DNA from: Candidatus Magnetocorallium paracelense
Lineage (GTDB): Bacteria > Nitrospirota > Thermodesulfovibrionia > Thermodesulfovibrionales > Magnetobacteriaceae
Direction of reading: 5' to 3'
Assembly (NCBI GenBank): GCA_029001845.1
Contig: JAREWP010000101.1
Span: forward strand, 1 to 64,000
DNA length: 64,000 nt
Shown: piece after piece, positions 35,480-43,603 of the stretch
How the letters are laid out: the number at the start of each line of letters is the position of its first letter
Numbering within the stretch: the first letter of the stretch is position 1
Position numbers and translations under genes: made by a program
The notes under the pieces: generated by a model
The model's database searches: none
Told to the model about the DNA's origin: nothing
Seen by the model: the letters and a program-made list of their open reading frames with translations, nothing else

Positions 35480-36265
35480 CTATTTCTCTATCTTTTCCAA
35501 TTCATATGAGTTGTCTTTGGATATCCCGGCGCTGCCGAACTCTTCATTATCGGGCAACCGGATATGCATACTATTTGTTTTGTCTATCTCTATATTGACG
35601 TCTTTCAATGTCATTGTAAGTACATGACCGCCCCTGTCTCGCTCTTCTGTTATGAAATGAAAATGATACCGTGGCACGTTAATTCCTTTGATGAAGTCCG
35701 GGAGCCTGAATCCCACGATTGTACCTGTGCTGTCGTGGAATTCAAAAAGAGACTGATGCTTTACAACTTCAGCCAGTCGCGGGTACGGTTTTTCCTGTTT
35801 CGGTACGCTCCTTGTCTTAATGTATGTAAAGGCGCCTTCTATTTTTACGGCATAGAGCAAATTTTTTGAAGGCAGCAATGAATCAAGTAGTTTTTCGATC
35901 TCGTCAATCTCGAGAGGCGCGTTCACTTTCAGAGAGATGTCACTGTCAAAGAATGTGACTAGGGCAAAAGGCGTTTTTTCAGATACTTTGACTTCATAGG
36001 CCAGGCCGTTAGATTTGATTTGATAAAAAAGACCGTTTAGGGCAATCATTTCACCGTCAAGGGCATTGAAAGTTCCTATCCCGAAATCTCCTTTGCCTTT
36101 TAATTCCTCAAAAGTCATTTCACCGTCATAGACTCCCTCAAGGAGAGCGTTTATCGTGGAGGTCTGGTAAAGAGTTTCCCTATTCTCTTTAATAGATGAA
36201 CAGGCGCTTAAAAAAAATACACTAACAAAAATAGTGAACAACAGTGTTTTTGCTTTATCGTTCAT
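35480..36265 (-). CDS. budA: acetolactate decarboxylase, predicted lipoprotein
   Basis: From the ATG at 36265, which follows CGAAAGGAGAC, the protein has a lipoprotein signal (FVSVFFLSACSS with a LSAC lipobox). The mature part shows the full AlsD/BudA pattern: LYQTSTINALLEGVYDGEM, GDFGIGTFNALDGEM, TPFALVTFF, and the metal-binding HFHF with a third His in DRGGHVL. The enzyme turns acetolactate into acetoin. Intracellular forms are common; exported forms are known in some Bacillales. A lipid-anchored copy is unusual. No acetolactate synthase gene lies nearby, so its substrate may come from elsewhere. It heads the operon with HDOD-GAF and Crp. Confidence 0.85.
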   Translation of the reverse strand: MNDKAKTLLFTIFVSVFFLSACSSIKENRETLYQTSTINALLEGVYDGEMTFEELKGKGDFGIGTFNALDGEMIALNGLFYQIKSNGLAYEVKVSEKTPFALVTFFDSDISLKVNAPLEIDEIEKLLDSLLPSKNLLYAVKIEGAFTYIKTRSVPKQEKPYPRLAEVVKHQSLFEFHDSTGTIVGFRLPDFIKGINVPRYHFHFITEERDRGGHVLTMTLKDVNIEIDKTNSMHIRLPDNEEFGSAGISKDNSYELEKIEK

Positions 36266-36318
36266 TAATAGTCTCCTTTCGTAATATCGTATTTCTAAGT
36301 TCAATATATTAGGTGTAA

Positions 36319-36445
36319 ATCAATGTCATTAACTTAAGGAGCAAAGCACTTTCCACCTTCATCGGCTAAACTCGAAGGCTCCGCTTCGCTGCGCCTTTTC
36401 AAACATGACCCGCTTCCGTCGGAAGGTGCTTCACCCCTTATATGA
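36319..36445. repeat. 127-bp inverted-repeat element, family D, copy 2
   Basis: The run CATTAACTTAAGGAGCAAAG and TCGGCTAAACTCGAAGGCTC are shared with copy 1 at 19033. A ~24-base insertion (CGCTGCGCC near 36389) splits the right arm. The rest of the 487-bp gap up to 36752 shows no clear gene. Confidence 0.7.
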
Positions 36446-36752
36446 ATGGTGTTGAGGTGCAAATAATAAATGTAGGGACTGTTTCCCGAACAGTCCGTCG
36501 GCGGAGCAGAAAAGAACGTTGCGAGCTCGGACTATTTGCTTCCATTATAATCAATTCTTCCTTCCCGGTCAACATGGGAAGCGAAAAAGTACTTGCTCAT
36601 CGTTTTGACTTCTTGACAAATTATCCATGATATTATAATCTAAATTTCCTATTGTCCGGTTAATTTAAAATAAAAACAGCACGTAGCTGCGAGTTGCCGA
36701 CTGTAAACGAATAAAATCGCATCATAAGCAGCGTAACGTAAGGAGGAAATGA

Positions 36753-37085
36753 ATGGATATAGATATTCAGGTAGGATCCGAGTCTTTTAGTTTTGAAGTG
36801 GACAATCCCTTTAATTTTGATGTTGACAAAGCAGTCAAGGACGTTATCAATGCCTCAAATGAGGCAGGCCATGATATTTCGACCCTGGGAATAGAAAAAC
36901 TGGTGGCAAGAATGATCAGAGGCGTAGCGGGGTGTGAAGGCGGCTGCCCTGCTGACGCTAAAACCCTTGTTCATACAGGCTTTGGAAATTTTAATATTGA
37001 ATATGTAGATGGGGGTATTCTTTCTGCTTCAGACACATTAAAAGACAACACACCTTTGGAAGTGAAGGTCTTTCCAGGATTTTGA
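36753..37085 (+). CDS. unrecognised 110-residue acidic protein with GCEGGCP motif
   Basis: Not recognised. The product is acidic, soluble, with no signal peptide. It has one conspicuous CxxxC pair in VAGCEGGCPADAK. The C-terminal part, NFNIEYVDGGILSAS with PLEVKVFPGF at the end, looks beta-rich. The ribosome site (AAGGAGGAAATGA) is strong, which makes it likely to be a real gene. It stands alone, with a G-rich repeat and murJ downstream. The two cysteines could bind metal or form a disulphide, but one pair is weak evidence. Confidence 0.6.
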   Translation: MDIDIQVGSESFSFEVDNPFNFDVDKAVKDVINASNEAGHDISTLGIEKLVARMIRGVAGCEGGCPADAKTLVHTGFGNFNIEYVDGGILSASDTLKDNTPLEVKVFPGF

Positions 37086-37217
37086 TGCTATTGATCAGTG
37101 AGGGCTTTTTGTTGAAATAAAAGATTATTTCCAAGACTCAGGTTCAAGTTTGCAACTTGATTGTACAGGAATTTTCAATTTTTTATGAAGTCTGCCGATA
37201 GCGTTAAATTCCCGAGA

Positions 37218-37252
37218 AGTCTCCTCTCCCCCTTCAAAGGGGGAGAGGGAGT
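37218..37252. repeat. G-rich palindromic repeat, copy 3
   Basis: GTCTCCTCTCCCCCTTCAAA and its continuation GGGGGAGAGGGAGT match copy 2 at 10886-10920 almost base for base. Confidence 0.75.
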
Positions 37253-37346
37253 AAAAATTATCCTGACATATACCTTGAGTACGCTGCCTTATGCCTTACA
37301 TGAATTTCTCCTTCAGCTTTAACGTCTGTTATTCTTTATAATCCTG

Positions 37347-38921
37347 ATGAGTGAAAAGAAGAAAATTGTCCGTTCCGCCTCGCTGATGTCGCTTGCCACA
37401 TTTATCAGCAGAATACTCGGCTTTATCAGGGACATGATAATCGCCGGTTTTTTCGGCGCAACAGGGCTTTCAGATACTTTTTTTGTCGCTTTCAGAATTC
37501 CAAATCTTCTGAGAGAGCTTTTTGCCGAAGGGTCAATGTCCTCTGCTCTGATCCCTGTTCTTACAGAATATAAAACACTTCAAGACGATGCTGAAGTAAG
37601 GAAGCTGGTCAGAATTACATTTACATTTATTTTTCTTTTTGTCGGTGCTCTGTGCGTGCTCGGAATATGGGCGGCTCCTTTACTGGTAGAAATTATAGCT
37701 CCCGGTTTTAAAGCTGACATTCATAAATTCGATCAGACAGTGCATCTGACACGCATAATGTTTCCATTTCTTTTATTTGTAAGTCTTGCCGCACTTGTAA
37801 TGGGCGCCTTGAATACAAAAAAAGTATTCTTCGTTCCCGCCATGGCTTCGGCATGGTTTAATATCATCATCATTATAATTATCCTTTCTTTCTACTCTTA
37901 CTTTAAGGAACCTGTTATTCTCGCCGCTATCGCCATTACTGTTGGCGGATTGTTTCAGTTTCTCTCTCAACTGCCTTCTTTTTTTAAAAACAACTACTCC
38001 TTAAAACCTTTGTTTAATTTCACCCATCAGGGTTTAAAGAAAATCGGAATACTTGTATTGCCTGCTACTGTGGGTTTGTCTATTACACAAATAAATATTT
38101 TCATAAGTACTATCTTGGCTTCCTATTTACCGTCAGGAAGCGTAACGTATCTTTATTATGCTATGCGTTTAATACACTTCCCTGTAGGAATTTTTGGAGT
38201 AGCCATGAGCATGGCTGTTTTGCCCACTCTGTCAGCCTATGCCGCCAATAAGGATTTTGTCGGCATGAGGGAAGATTTTTCATTTTCATTGAGGATGTTG
38301 TTCGCCATTTGCATTCCTGCCATGACAGGTCTGATTGTACTGGCAGAACCGATTGTCAATCTTCTTTTTCAGCGAGGGGAATTCGACTATAACGGAACAA
38401 AGGGTACTGTATATGCTTTATTTTTTTATTCTTTAGGTATTTGGTCAATCGTAGGAGTTAAGCTGTTGACTGCAACTTTTTATTCCATGCAGGATACGAA
38501 AACACCGGTGAAAATAGCCGCTCTTTCGCTTTTAATCAATATAGCGGCAAGTCTTGCATTGATGACTCCTCTTAAACACGGAGGTCTGGCTTTAGCCAAT
38601 ACAATCGCTTCTGGAGCGAATTTTTTCCTCCTTTTTTATTTCCTGAAAAGGAAACTGAAAAGTATCGATACCCGCAGAATAGTCAAATCCTTTGTACGAA
38701 TTACAGTTTCGTCAATAATTATGGCAGTTGCAGGATGGTTTATGATAAACTCAAGGGCATGGAGTATGGAGGGAGATACATTATCCAAAACACTTTATCT
38801 CTCTGTAACAATTATTGTTTCTGTCTCTGTCTTTAGTGCTTCCGAGTTTTTTTTAAAGGGAGAGGAGTTGAGATATCTGCTTTATGTCGTGCGTAAGAGA
38901 GGTGACAGACATAGAGCATGA
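37347..38921 (+). CDS. murJ: MurJ lipid II flippase
   Basis: The 524-residue polytopic protein has the MVF-family start (SASLMSLATFISRILGFIRD, then AFRIPNLLRELFAEGSMSSALIPVL) and about 14 membrane segments. It flips lipid II across the inner membrane for peptidoglycan synthesis. The later blocks LFQRGEF and ATFYSMQDTKTPVKIA are the usual family markers. The protein is family length. The following three-part radical SAM gene starts 24 bp downstream. Confidence 0.9.
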   Translation: MSEKKKIVRSASLMSLATFISRILGFIRDMIIAGFFGATGLSDTFFVAFRIPNLLRELFAEGSMSSALIPVLTEYKTLQDDAEVRKLVRITFTFIFLFVGALCVLGIWAAPLLVEIIAPGFKADIHKFDQTVHLTRIMFPFLLFVSLAALVMGALNTKKVFFVPAMASAWFNIIIIIIILSFYSYFKEPVILAAIAITVGGLFQFLSQLPSFFKNNYSLKPLFNFTHQGLKKIGILVLPATVGLSITQINIFISTILASYLPSGSVTYLYYAMRLIHFPVGIFGVAMSMAVLPTLSAYAANKDFVGMREDFSFSLRMLFAICIPAMTGLIVLAEPIVNLLFQRGEFDYNGTKGTVYALFFYSLGIWSIVGVKLLTATFYSMQDTKTPVKIAALSLLINIAASLALMTPLKHGGLALANTIASGANFFLLFYFLKRKLKSIDTRRIVKSFVRITVSSIIMAVAGWFMINSRAWSMEGDTLSKTLYLSVTIIVSVSVFSASEFFLKGEELRYLLYVVRKRGDRHRA

Positions 38922-38945
38922 GACGAACGATAGGCAGCTAAAGAA

Positions 38946-41060
38946 ATGAAATCTTTTAAAGATATAAAAGTATTGGTCGCTCTTTCTTGTCAAAAAGAAT
39001 TGAGCCACAAGGAAATAAGTATATATAATGCAACAGCCTGTGATTTGGCTCGTTTTTTTCACAATGACAGTACATGTTGTCGATATCATGGAGAGAATAA
39101 TGTTAATCGCGGGGTCGATCTGTTAAAGGCGGCTCTTATGGAGGACTTTCGCATTAATGGTTACGATTATCTTATCTGGCTGCCGGATTTCAGGAAAGAG
39201 GCTGACCTGAAAGTTTTTAAAGAGGCTGCACATATTCTAATATACAAAGGTTATGATATGGCGCAGGTTACTGTGAATGTTACGCCAAACCCGGACAATG
39301 TGTTGAGTTCCGATTTTTATTTTATTATTTTTTCTATGGAGAAAATAAAAGAGTATTGCAGTAAATTGCCGGAGAGTGAGTGGCTCGATATAAAACAATC
39401 TGCCGAGATATTTCTATACAATCAAATAAAACTCTCCGGTGCGCTTCACAGAGAAATTGCCGTCACATCCTTTCATAACAGGATTAACCCCTTTGAGCCC
39501 TACAGGCTACCTTTGGAGGTGGATTTTGTCTCTTTTGCATCCGGCCGTTCCGACGAGAATAATCCCGATAAAAACGCTGCATTTGTAACGATATTAGGCA
39601 CAATGAAAAGTATAATTTCCGGAAAAAGAACAGCACTGTTCGGAACCGGGGTGTTGGCGAATTCTCTAATGTCCCTGATTAAAGAGAATGTAAGTGTTGT
39701 TGCTGACAATAATGCGGAAGTCCTGGGAAAGAACTTCCACGGAATAACAGTAGTGAGCCCGGAATCATTACAAGAGCTGTCACATGCCTATGATATTGTT
39801 GTATTAACTGAAATCGACAGGGAAATGGAGACGAGAGCCGTATTAAAGAGCATTTTAAAGGATACATATAATCATATTGAAATCATCGGTTTTGGCGGGC
39901 TTGTCGAGTCTGCGAAAAGAATGAGTACAAAATCCGGCTTTAATAATGAGATTTTGTCGGATATAGAGACGAAACAGCAATGTGTAAAAAGGAAAGAGCC
40001 GAAAAAAACAAAAAACAGGGAATTAACAAAACGCGGAGTACTCTATGTCGGATATCCGTGCAATATACGCTGTGTATTCTGCTACTATGCATACTCTCCG
40101 TCAAAAGAGTGGCATTCCCTTGACGAATGTAAAAGAGACACACTCCTTTATAAAAGTGTTTATAATAATAATCGTATCGATATTACAGGCGGTGAACCTA
40201 CCGTGTACCCGCATATCCTCCCGCTTTTGGATTACTGCCGCTCTATCGACATTCTTCCCAGCCTGATAACGAATATGCAGGCTCTTGCAGATAAAAATAA
40301 GCTGATCTCTCTTAAAGACCACGGAGTTTACGATTTTCTTTGCTCCATACACGCTCTTGGAGATACTTATGATATGATTACAAAGAAAAGGGGAGGGTGG
40401 AAAAATATTGTTGCTGCCGTGGATAATCTCAATTCCATAGATATGAAGTGGAGAGCCAACTGCACAATGACCTCGGTTAACAAAAAACAATTAAAAGGAA
40501 TTGCCTGTTTTGCTTATGAAAACAATGCCAGAGTGATTAATTATATCAGTTATAATCCCTTTTACGAATGGGCTGAAAAAATGGATATCGACTTTCAGGC
40601 TTCCCATTCCGAAATCAGTCCTTATTTGCTGGAAACACTCGATTATTGTGATGAGGTTGGTCTCGAAGCCAATGTCAGGTATTTCCCCTTTTGCATGATG
40701 AAGAGGCATGAGAATAAATGCTACAACTACTCTCAGTTGAGCTACGATTCCCATGAGTGGGATTTCTGCAGCTGGTTTTCCGAGCATACCCGCAACCCTT
40801 CAAGCAAGGCGCCTGACAGGCTCATGAAACTGGTTGCCAATGAAGAAGAGTTTCATCTCTATATGAGCATGCGCACCAGGGAGATCAGCTTCAGGCAAAG
40901 CGACAGTTGCAGATTCTGCGCAATGAGCTTTATTTGCGACGGATTTACCTCTCAATATGCAAAACGTTTCGGACTTGAGGAGATGATGCCCTATGACGGA
41001 GCATTGATAGAGGATCATATTCATTTTATAAGGAATCAGGAGAAGGTTGTGGATTTGTGA
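38946..41060 (+). CDS. radical SAM protein with N-terminal Rossmann-like domains
   Basis: The 704-residue protein joins three parts. The first (about 1-200) is unrecognised, with YDYLIWLPDF and MAQVTVNVTPNPDNVL. The second (about 215-325) looks like a nucleotide- or nucleotide-sugar-binding domain (KRTALFGTGVLANSLMSLI, VVADNNAEVLGKNFHGITVV), as in PglD-like and methyltransferase accessory domains. The third is a radical SAM domain with the CxxxCxxC of PCNIRCVFCY (Cys372, 376, 379) and GGEP-like ITGGEPTVY. Cysteines in SCRFCAMSFICDGF near the end may bind a second Fe-S cluster, as in SPASM-type enzymes. It follows murJ in the same direction. Substrate unknown; envelope glycans or lipids are possible from context. 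Confidence 0.7.
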   Translation: MKSFKDIKVLVALSCQKELSHKEISIYNATACDLARFFHNDSTCCRYHGENNVNRGVDLLKAALMEDFRINGYDYLIWLPDFRKEADLKVFKEAAHILIYKGYDMAQVTVNVTPNPDNVLSSDFYFIIFSMEKIKEYCSKLPESEWLDIKQSAEIFLYNQIKLSGALHREIAVTSFHNRINPFEPYRLPLEVDFVSFASGRSDENNPDKNAAFVTILGTMKSIISGKRTALFGTGVLANSLMSLIKENVSVVADNNAEVLGKNFHGITVVSPESLQELSHAYDIVVLTEIDREMETRAVLKSILKDTYNHIEIIGFGGLVESAKRMSTKSGFNNEILSDIETKQQCVKRKEPKKTKNRELTKRGVLYVGYPCNIRCVFCYYAYSPSKEWHSLDECKRDTLLYKSVYNNNRIDITGGEPTVYPHILPLLDYCRSIDILPSLITNMQALADKNKLISLKDHGVYDFLCSIHALGDTYDMITKKRGGWKNIVAAVDNLNSIDMKWRANCTMTSVNKKQLKGIACFAYENNARVINYISYNPFYEWAEKMDIDFQASHSEISPYLLETLDYCDEVGLEANVRYFPFCMMKRHENKCYNYSQLSYDSHEWDFCSWFSEHTRNPSSKAPDRLMKLVANEEEFHLYMSMRTREISFRQSDSCRFCAMSFICDGFTSQYAKRFGLEEMMPYDGALIEDHIHFIRNQEKVVDL

Positions 41061-41080
41061 GTTGTAGCTGCATATGCGGT

Positions 41081-42787
41081 TCAAATAGCTTGAGCAAGCG
41101 GTAAGGTTACAGTAAAGGTAGTTCCTTTGCCTACCTCGCTTCTTACATTAATTGAACCGTTATGGTTTTCTATAATTTCTCCGCTAACGAAAAGACCGAG
41201 ACCGGTCCCCTCTCCTTCGGACTTTGTAGTAAAAAGTGGCTTAAACATCTCGTCAATAACTTCTTTGCTGATCCCGGTACCTGTATCCTGAAAAAGCGCC
41301 TCAACGGCAGTACTGTCCTCTGTTGTTCTTGTCGTTATCGTTAATTTACCTTCCTTACCGACTGCCGCTATAGCGTCTTTTGCATTGATAATCAAATTGA
41401 GAAAAACCTGTTGTAATTGGTTTGGATCAGCTGTAATCTGTGGAATATCGGAACTGTAGTTTTTTTCAATTTTTATATTTGTCTTCTTGAGATGATAACT
41501 TCCTATGCCTAATGCTGCGTCAATGACATCATTGATATTGGTGTCTGTCATATTCGTCTTTTTTTTACGAGCCAGATTGAGTAAATCCTGAGCAATGTTT
41601 TTACAGCGGATGCCTTCTTTTTTAAGGATATCTGAAAACATAGCATACTTTTTATATGATTTCTCATCGGTCTTACCTTTCGTTAAGCCTTTATTAATTA
41701 AGGATGCATAACCAATTATACTTGTTAAAGGATGGTTAATTTCATGTGCGATCCCGCTTGCAAGATGACCTAACGCGGATATTTTTTCGGATTCAATAAG
41801 TTGCGCCTGTCGCTCTTTTAGTTCATGGTAGGCTCTTTTCAGGTCTCCAAAAAGCCTGGCGTTGTCGATAACCAAAGCAACGGAATTGGCGATTATAGTT
41901 AACATATCCAAGTCATCTTTATTAAAGGCATGAATGTTTCCTTTAGTGTCCACATGCATCACTCCAAGTACAGTTTCTTTAGTCATAAGAGGGACGCACA
42001 TTGCTGCGCGTATTTCATCGGCTATGATACTTTTTGAGTGCATCAGACGCTCGTCGTGCATTGCATCGACTGTCAGAAGTCCTTTACAGGAACTTAATAC
42101 TTCGTTGATAATTGAGGCTGAGATTGTAATCTCGGCAGGGTCATTGTCATCCTTGCTTTTAGCAACTCGAAATTGTCCTGCTTCTCCCATGTTTTTGTTA
42201 AGCAGCATAATGCATCCCCTGTCAGCCTTTGTAATTCTCAGAACTACTTCGAGTATCTTAATAAGAAGAGAAGGGAGGTGATCGATTTTTCCGATTTCAT
42301 TACTTATTCTATATAGAGTTTTCAGACGTATATAAGCATTTTGGATTTCCTTGGCGTCATTGTCTTTTACTTTGGCAAGCAAGGGGTCGACATCATCAGG
42401 CGGCAGAGAGAAACTATCTGTAATATTATGTAAGGTTTGAGTATCTATATCGAGTTCTCTTTGTGATACGTAGTCTTCCAATTCAGGATTTGCATTGTCA
42501 GATAATGAGATAAACGAGATAAGCGTGCGGCCCAATTGAATTTCATCACCTTCTTCCAGAAGGTGCTTCGTAATTGGGAATTTATTTACGAACGTTCCGT
42601 TTGAGCTTCCTGTATCTTCAATTATATAGCTGTCACCGGCAGGATAAATTCGAGCATGGAACCGAGATATTTGAGAGTCAGAAAAAGTTATGGCGTTGAA
42701 ATCGTCACGGCCCAGACTTATGGTGTCGTTTGAAAGTATAAACTCCAAACCTTTCGATTCTCTGTTTAAAATAATAAGTTTCGCCAT
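41081..42787 (-). CDS. FHA-GAF-histidine kinase
   Basis: The 568-residue soluble protein opens with an FHA domain (about 5-95) whose phosphothreonine-binding residues look intact: Gly-Arg27 (SLGRDDF), Ser41-Arg42-x-His44 (SRFHA), and the SSNGTFVN loop. A GAF domain follows (about 165-310), and then the kinase core with His348 in ASGIAHEINHPL and ATPase motifs LIINAKDAI, DTGTGI and GTGLGLFV. FHA domains bind phospho-Thr, so input may come from the Ser/Thr kinase encoded at 51091 (inference). It is the last gene of an operon with gspA/gspB-like genes. Its stop faces the radical SAM gene. Confidence 0.85.
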   Translation of the reverse strand: MAKLIILNRESKGLEFILSNDTISLGRDDFNAITFSDSQISRFHARIYPAGDSYIIEDTGSSNGTFVNKFPITKHLLEEGDEIQLGRTLISFISLSDNANPELEDYVSQRELDIDTQTLHNITDSFSLPPDDVDPLLAKVKDNDAKEIQNAYIRLKTLYRISNEIGKIDHLPSLLIKILEVVLRITKADRGCIMLLNKNMGEAGQFRVAKSKDDNDPAEITISASIINEVLSSCKGLLTVDAMHDERLMHSKSIIADEIRAAMCVPLMTKETVLGVMHVDTKGNIHAFNKDDLDMLTIIANSVALVIDNARLFGDLKRAYHELKERQAQLIESEKISALGHLASGIAHEINHPLTSIIGYASLINKGLTKGKTDEKSYKKYAMFSDILKKEGIRCKNIAQDLLNLARKKKTNMTDTNINDVIDAALGIGSYHLKKTNIKIEKNYSSDIPQITADPNQLQQVFLNLIINAKDAIAAVGKEGKLTITTRTTEDSTAVEALFQDTGTGISKEVIDEMFKPLFTTKSEGEGTGLGLFVSGEIIENHNGSINVRSEVGKGTTFTVTLPLAQAI

Positions 42788-42793
42788 GCTAAA

Positions 42794-43537
42794 TTAATTA
42801 ATAATTTTTGCAGACCACATACCTCTATGTTTTTTTATCGCCTCCAATTGCTCGGAGGCGAATCTCTTTCCCACTGAACCGGCAAGTCCCTCGGAAACAA
42901 GTGAGGAATTTAAAAAAATTTGTTTATCTTCTGTAAATACATCTGCAACGATACTGTTTGAACTTCTCTGTTCTACAACACGGATCCAAACGGTTTTAGG
43001 AAATATTCTGTCTGTAGTGAAGCGCTTCGCTACTCTGCCAAAAATCGATCTTTTCTCTGAACAAAGGATGTCTGCAAACACTGTTTTTATTATGCGATCT
43101 TCATGTTTTATGTCAATCTGACAACCGTCTGTTACACCTATCACTTCTGATTTGTAAGAATAGATGTAGCGTATCTTGGAAGTGTGCGTGTTTTCACCAT
43201 GTTGTACAGGATGTAAAACATCATCTTTGTTATTAACGGTAATATTGTTTTGATTTATTTTTAATGGAGTTTCGGTTAAAGCCGTTCCGGTTAAAACCGA
43301 TTCCGGTGAAATCTGACTGACATCAATTGCACGGTCATTAAAAAGTGGTGATTTGAAATAGATAAAACTTCCGGTAATAATTATATTGAGTGTGATTATA
43401 ATCACTATTAATCCGATTCCATGAAAGGCGGAAATTTTTTTTTGTTTAGGTCTGTCAAAAATCTCTAATGGAACAGGTGCAACCTTTTTTCGCTCTTCGT
43501 TTTCTGCTTTTCTTAATGCATCCAGAATGTAAGACAT
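42794..43537 (-). CDS. GspB/ExeB-like protein with SNase-like C-terminal domain
   Basis: The first residues, MSYILDALRKAENEERKK, are the signature of GspB/ExeB proteins. A membrane segment follows at about 38-61. The usual GspB periplasmic part is replaced by a domain (about 125-245) with staphylococcal-nuclease pattern: SEVIGVTDGCQIDI, FADILCSEK, RVAKRF, IVADVFTEDKQIFLNSSLV and EGLAGS, and the ending KHRGMWSA. Asp156 matches the SNase D40 position, but the usual catalytic arginines are not found (Lys151 and Asn194 at their places). It is therefore likely a non-nuclease use of the fold. It sits between gspA-like and FHA-kinase genes. Confidence 0.75.
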   Translation of the reverse strand: MSYILDALRKAENEERKKVAPVPLEIFDRPKQKKISAFHGIGLIVIIITLNIIITGSFIYFKSPLFNDRAIDVSQISPESVLTGTALTETPLKINQNNITVNNKDDVLHPVQHGENTHTSKIRYIYSYKSEVIGVTDGCQIDIKHEDRIIKTVFADILCSEKRSIFGRVAKRFTTDRIFPKTVWIRVVEQRSSNSIVADVFTEDKQIFLNSSLVSEGLAGSVGKRFASEQLEAIKKHRGMWSAKIIN

Positions 43538-43603
43538 CGTTTTCCTGACTTATCGGTTAAAGAAAATTCTCTCATTTGACAGCTTCATTTGATTTAATGA
43601 ATA

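Noticed and set aside
36442-36630. 62-codon ORF upstream of the CxxxC protein
   Set aside because: No ribosome site or family pattern, and it overlaps the end of a repeat.
42794-43537. Active secreted nuclease
   Set aside because: The SNase-like domain lacks the catalytic arginines, so nuclease activity is unlikely though not excluded.
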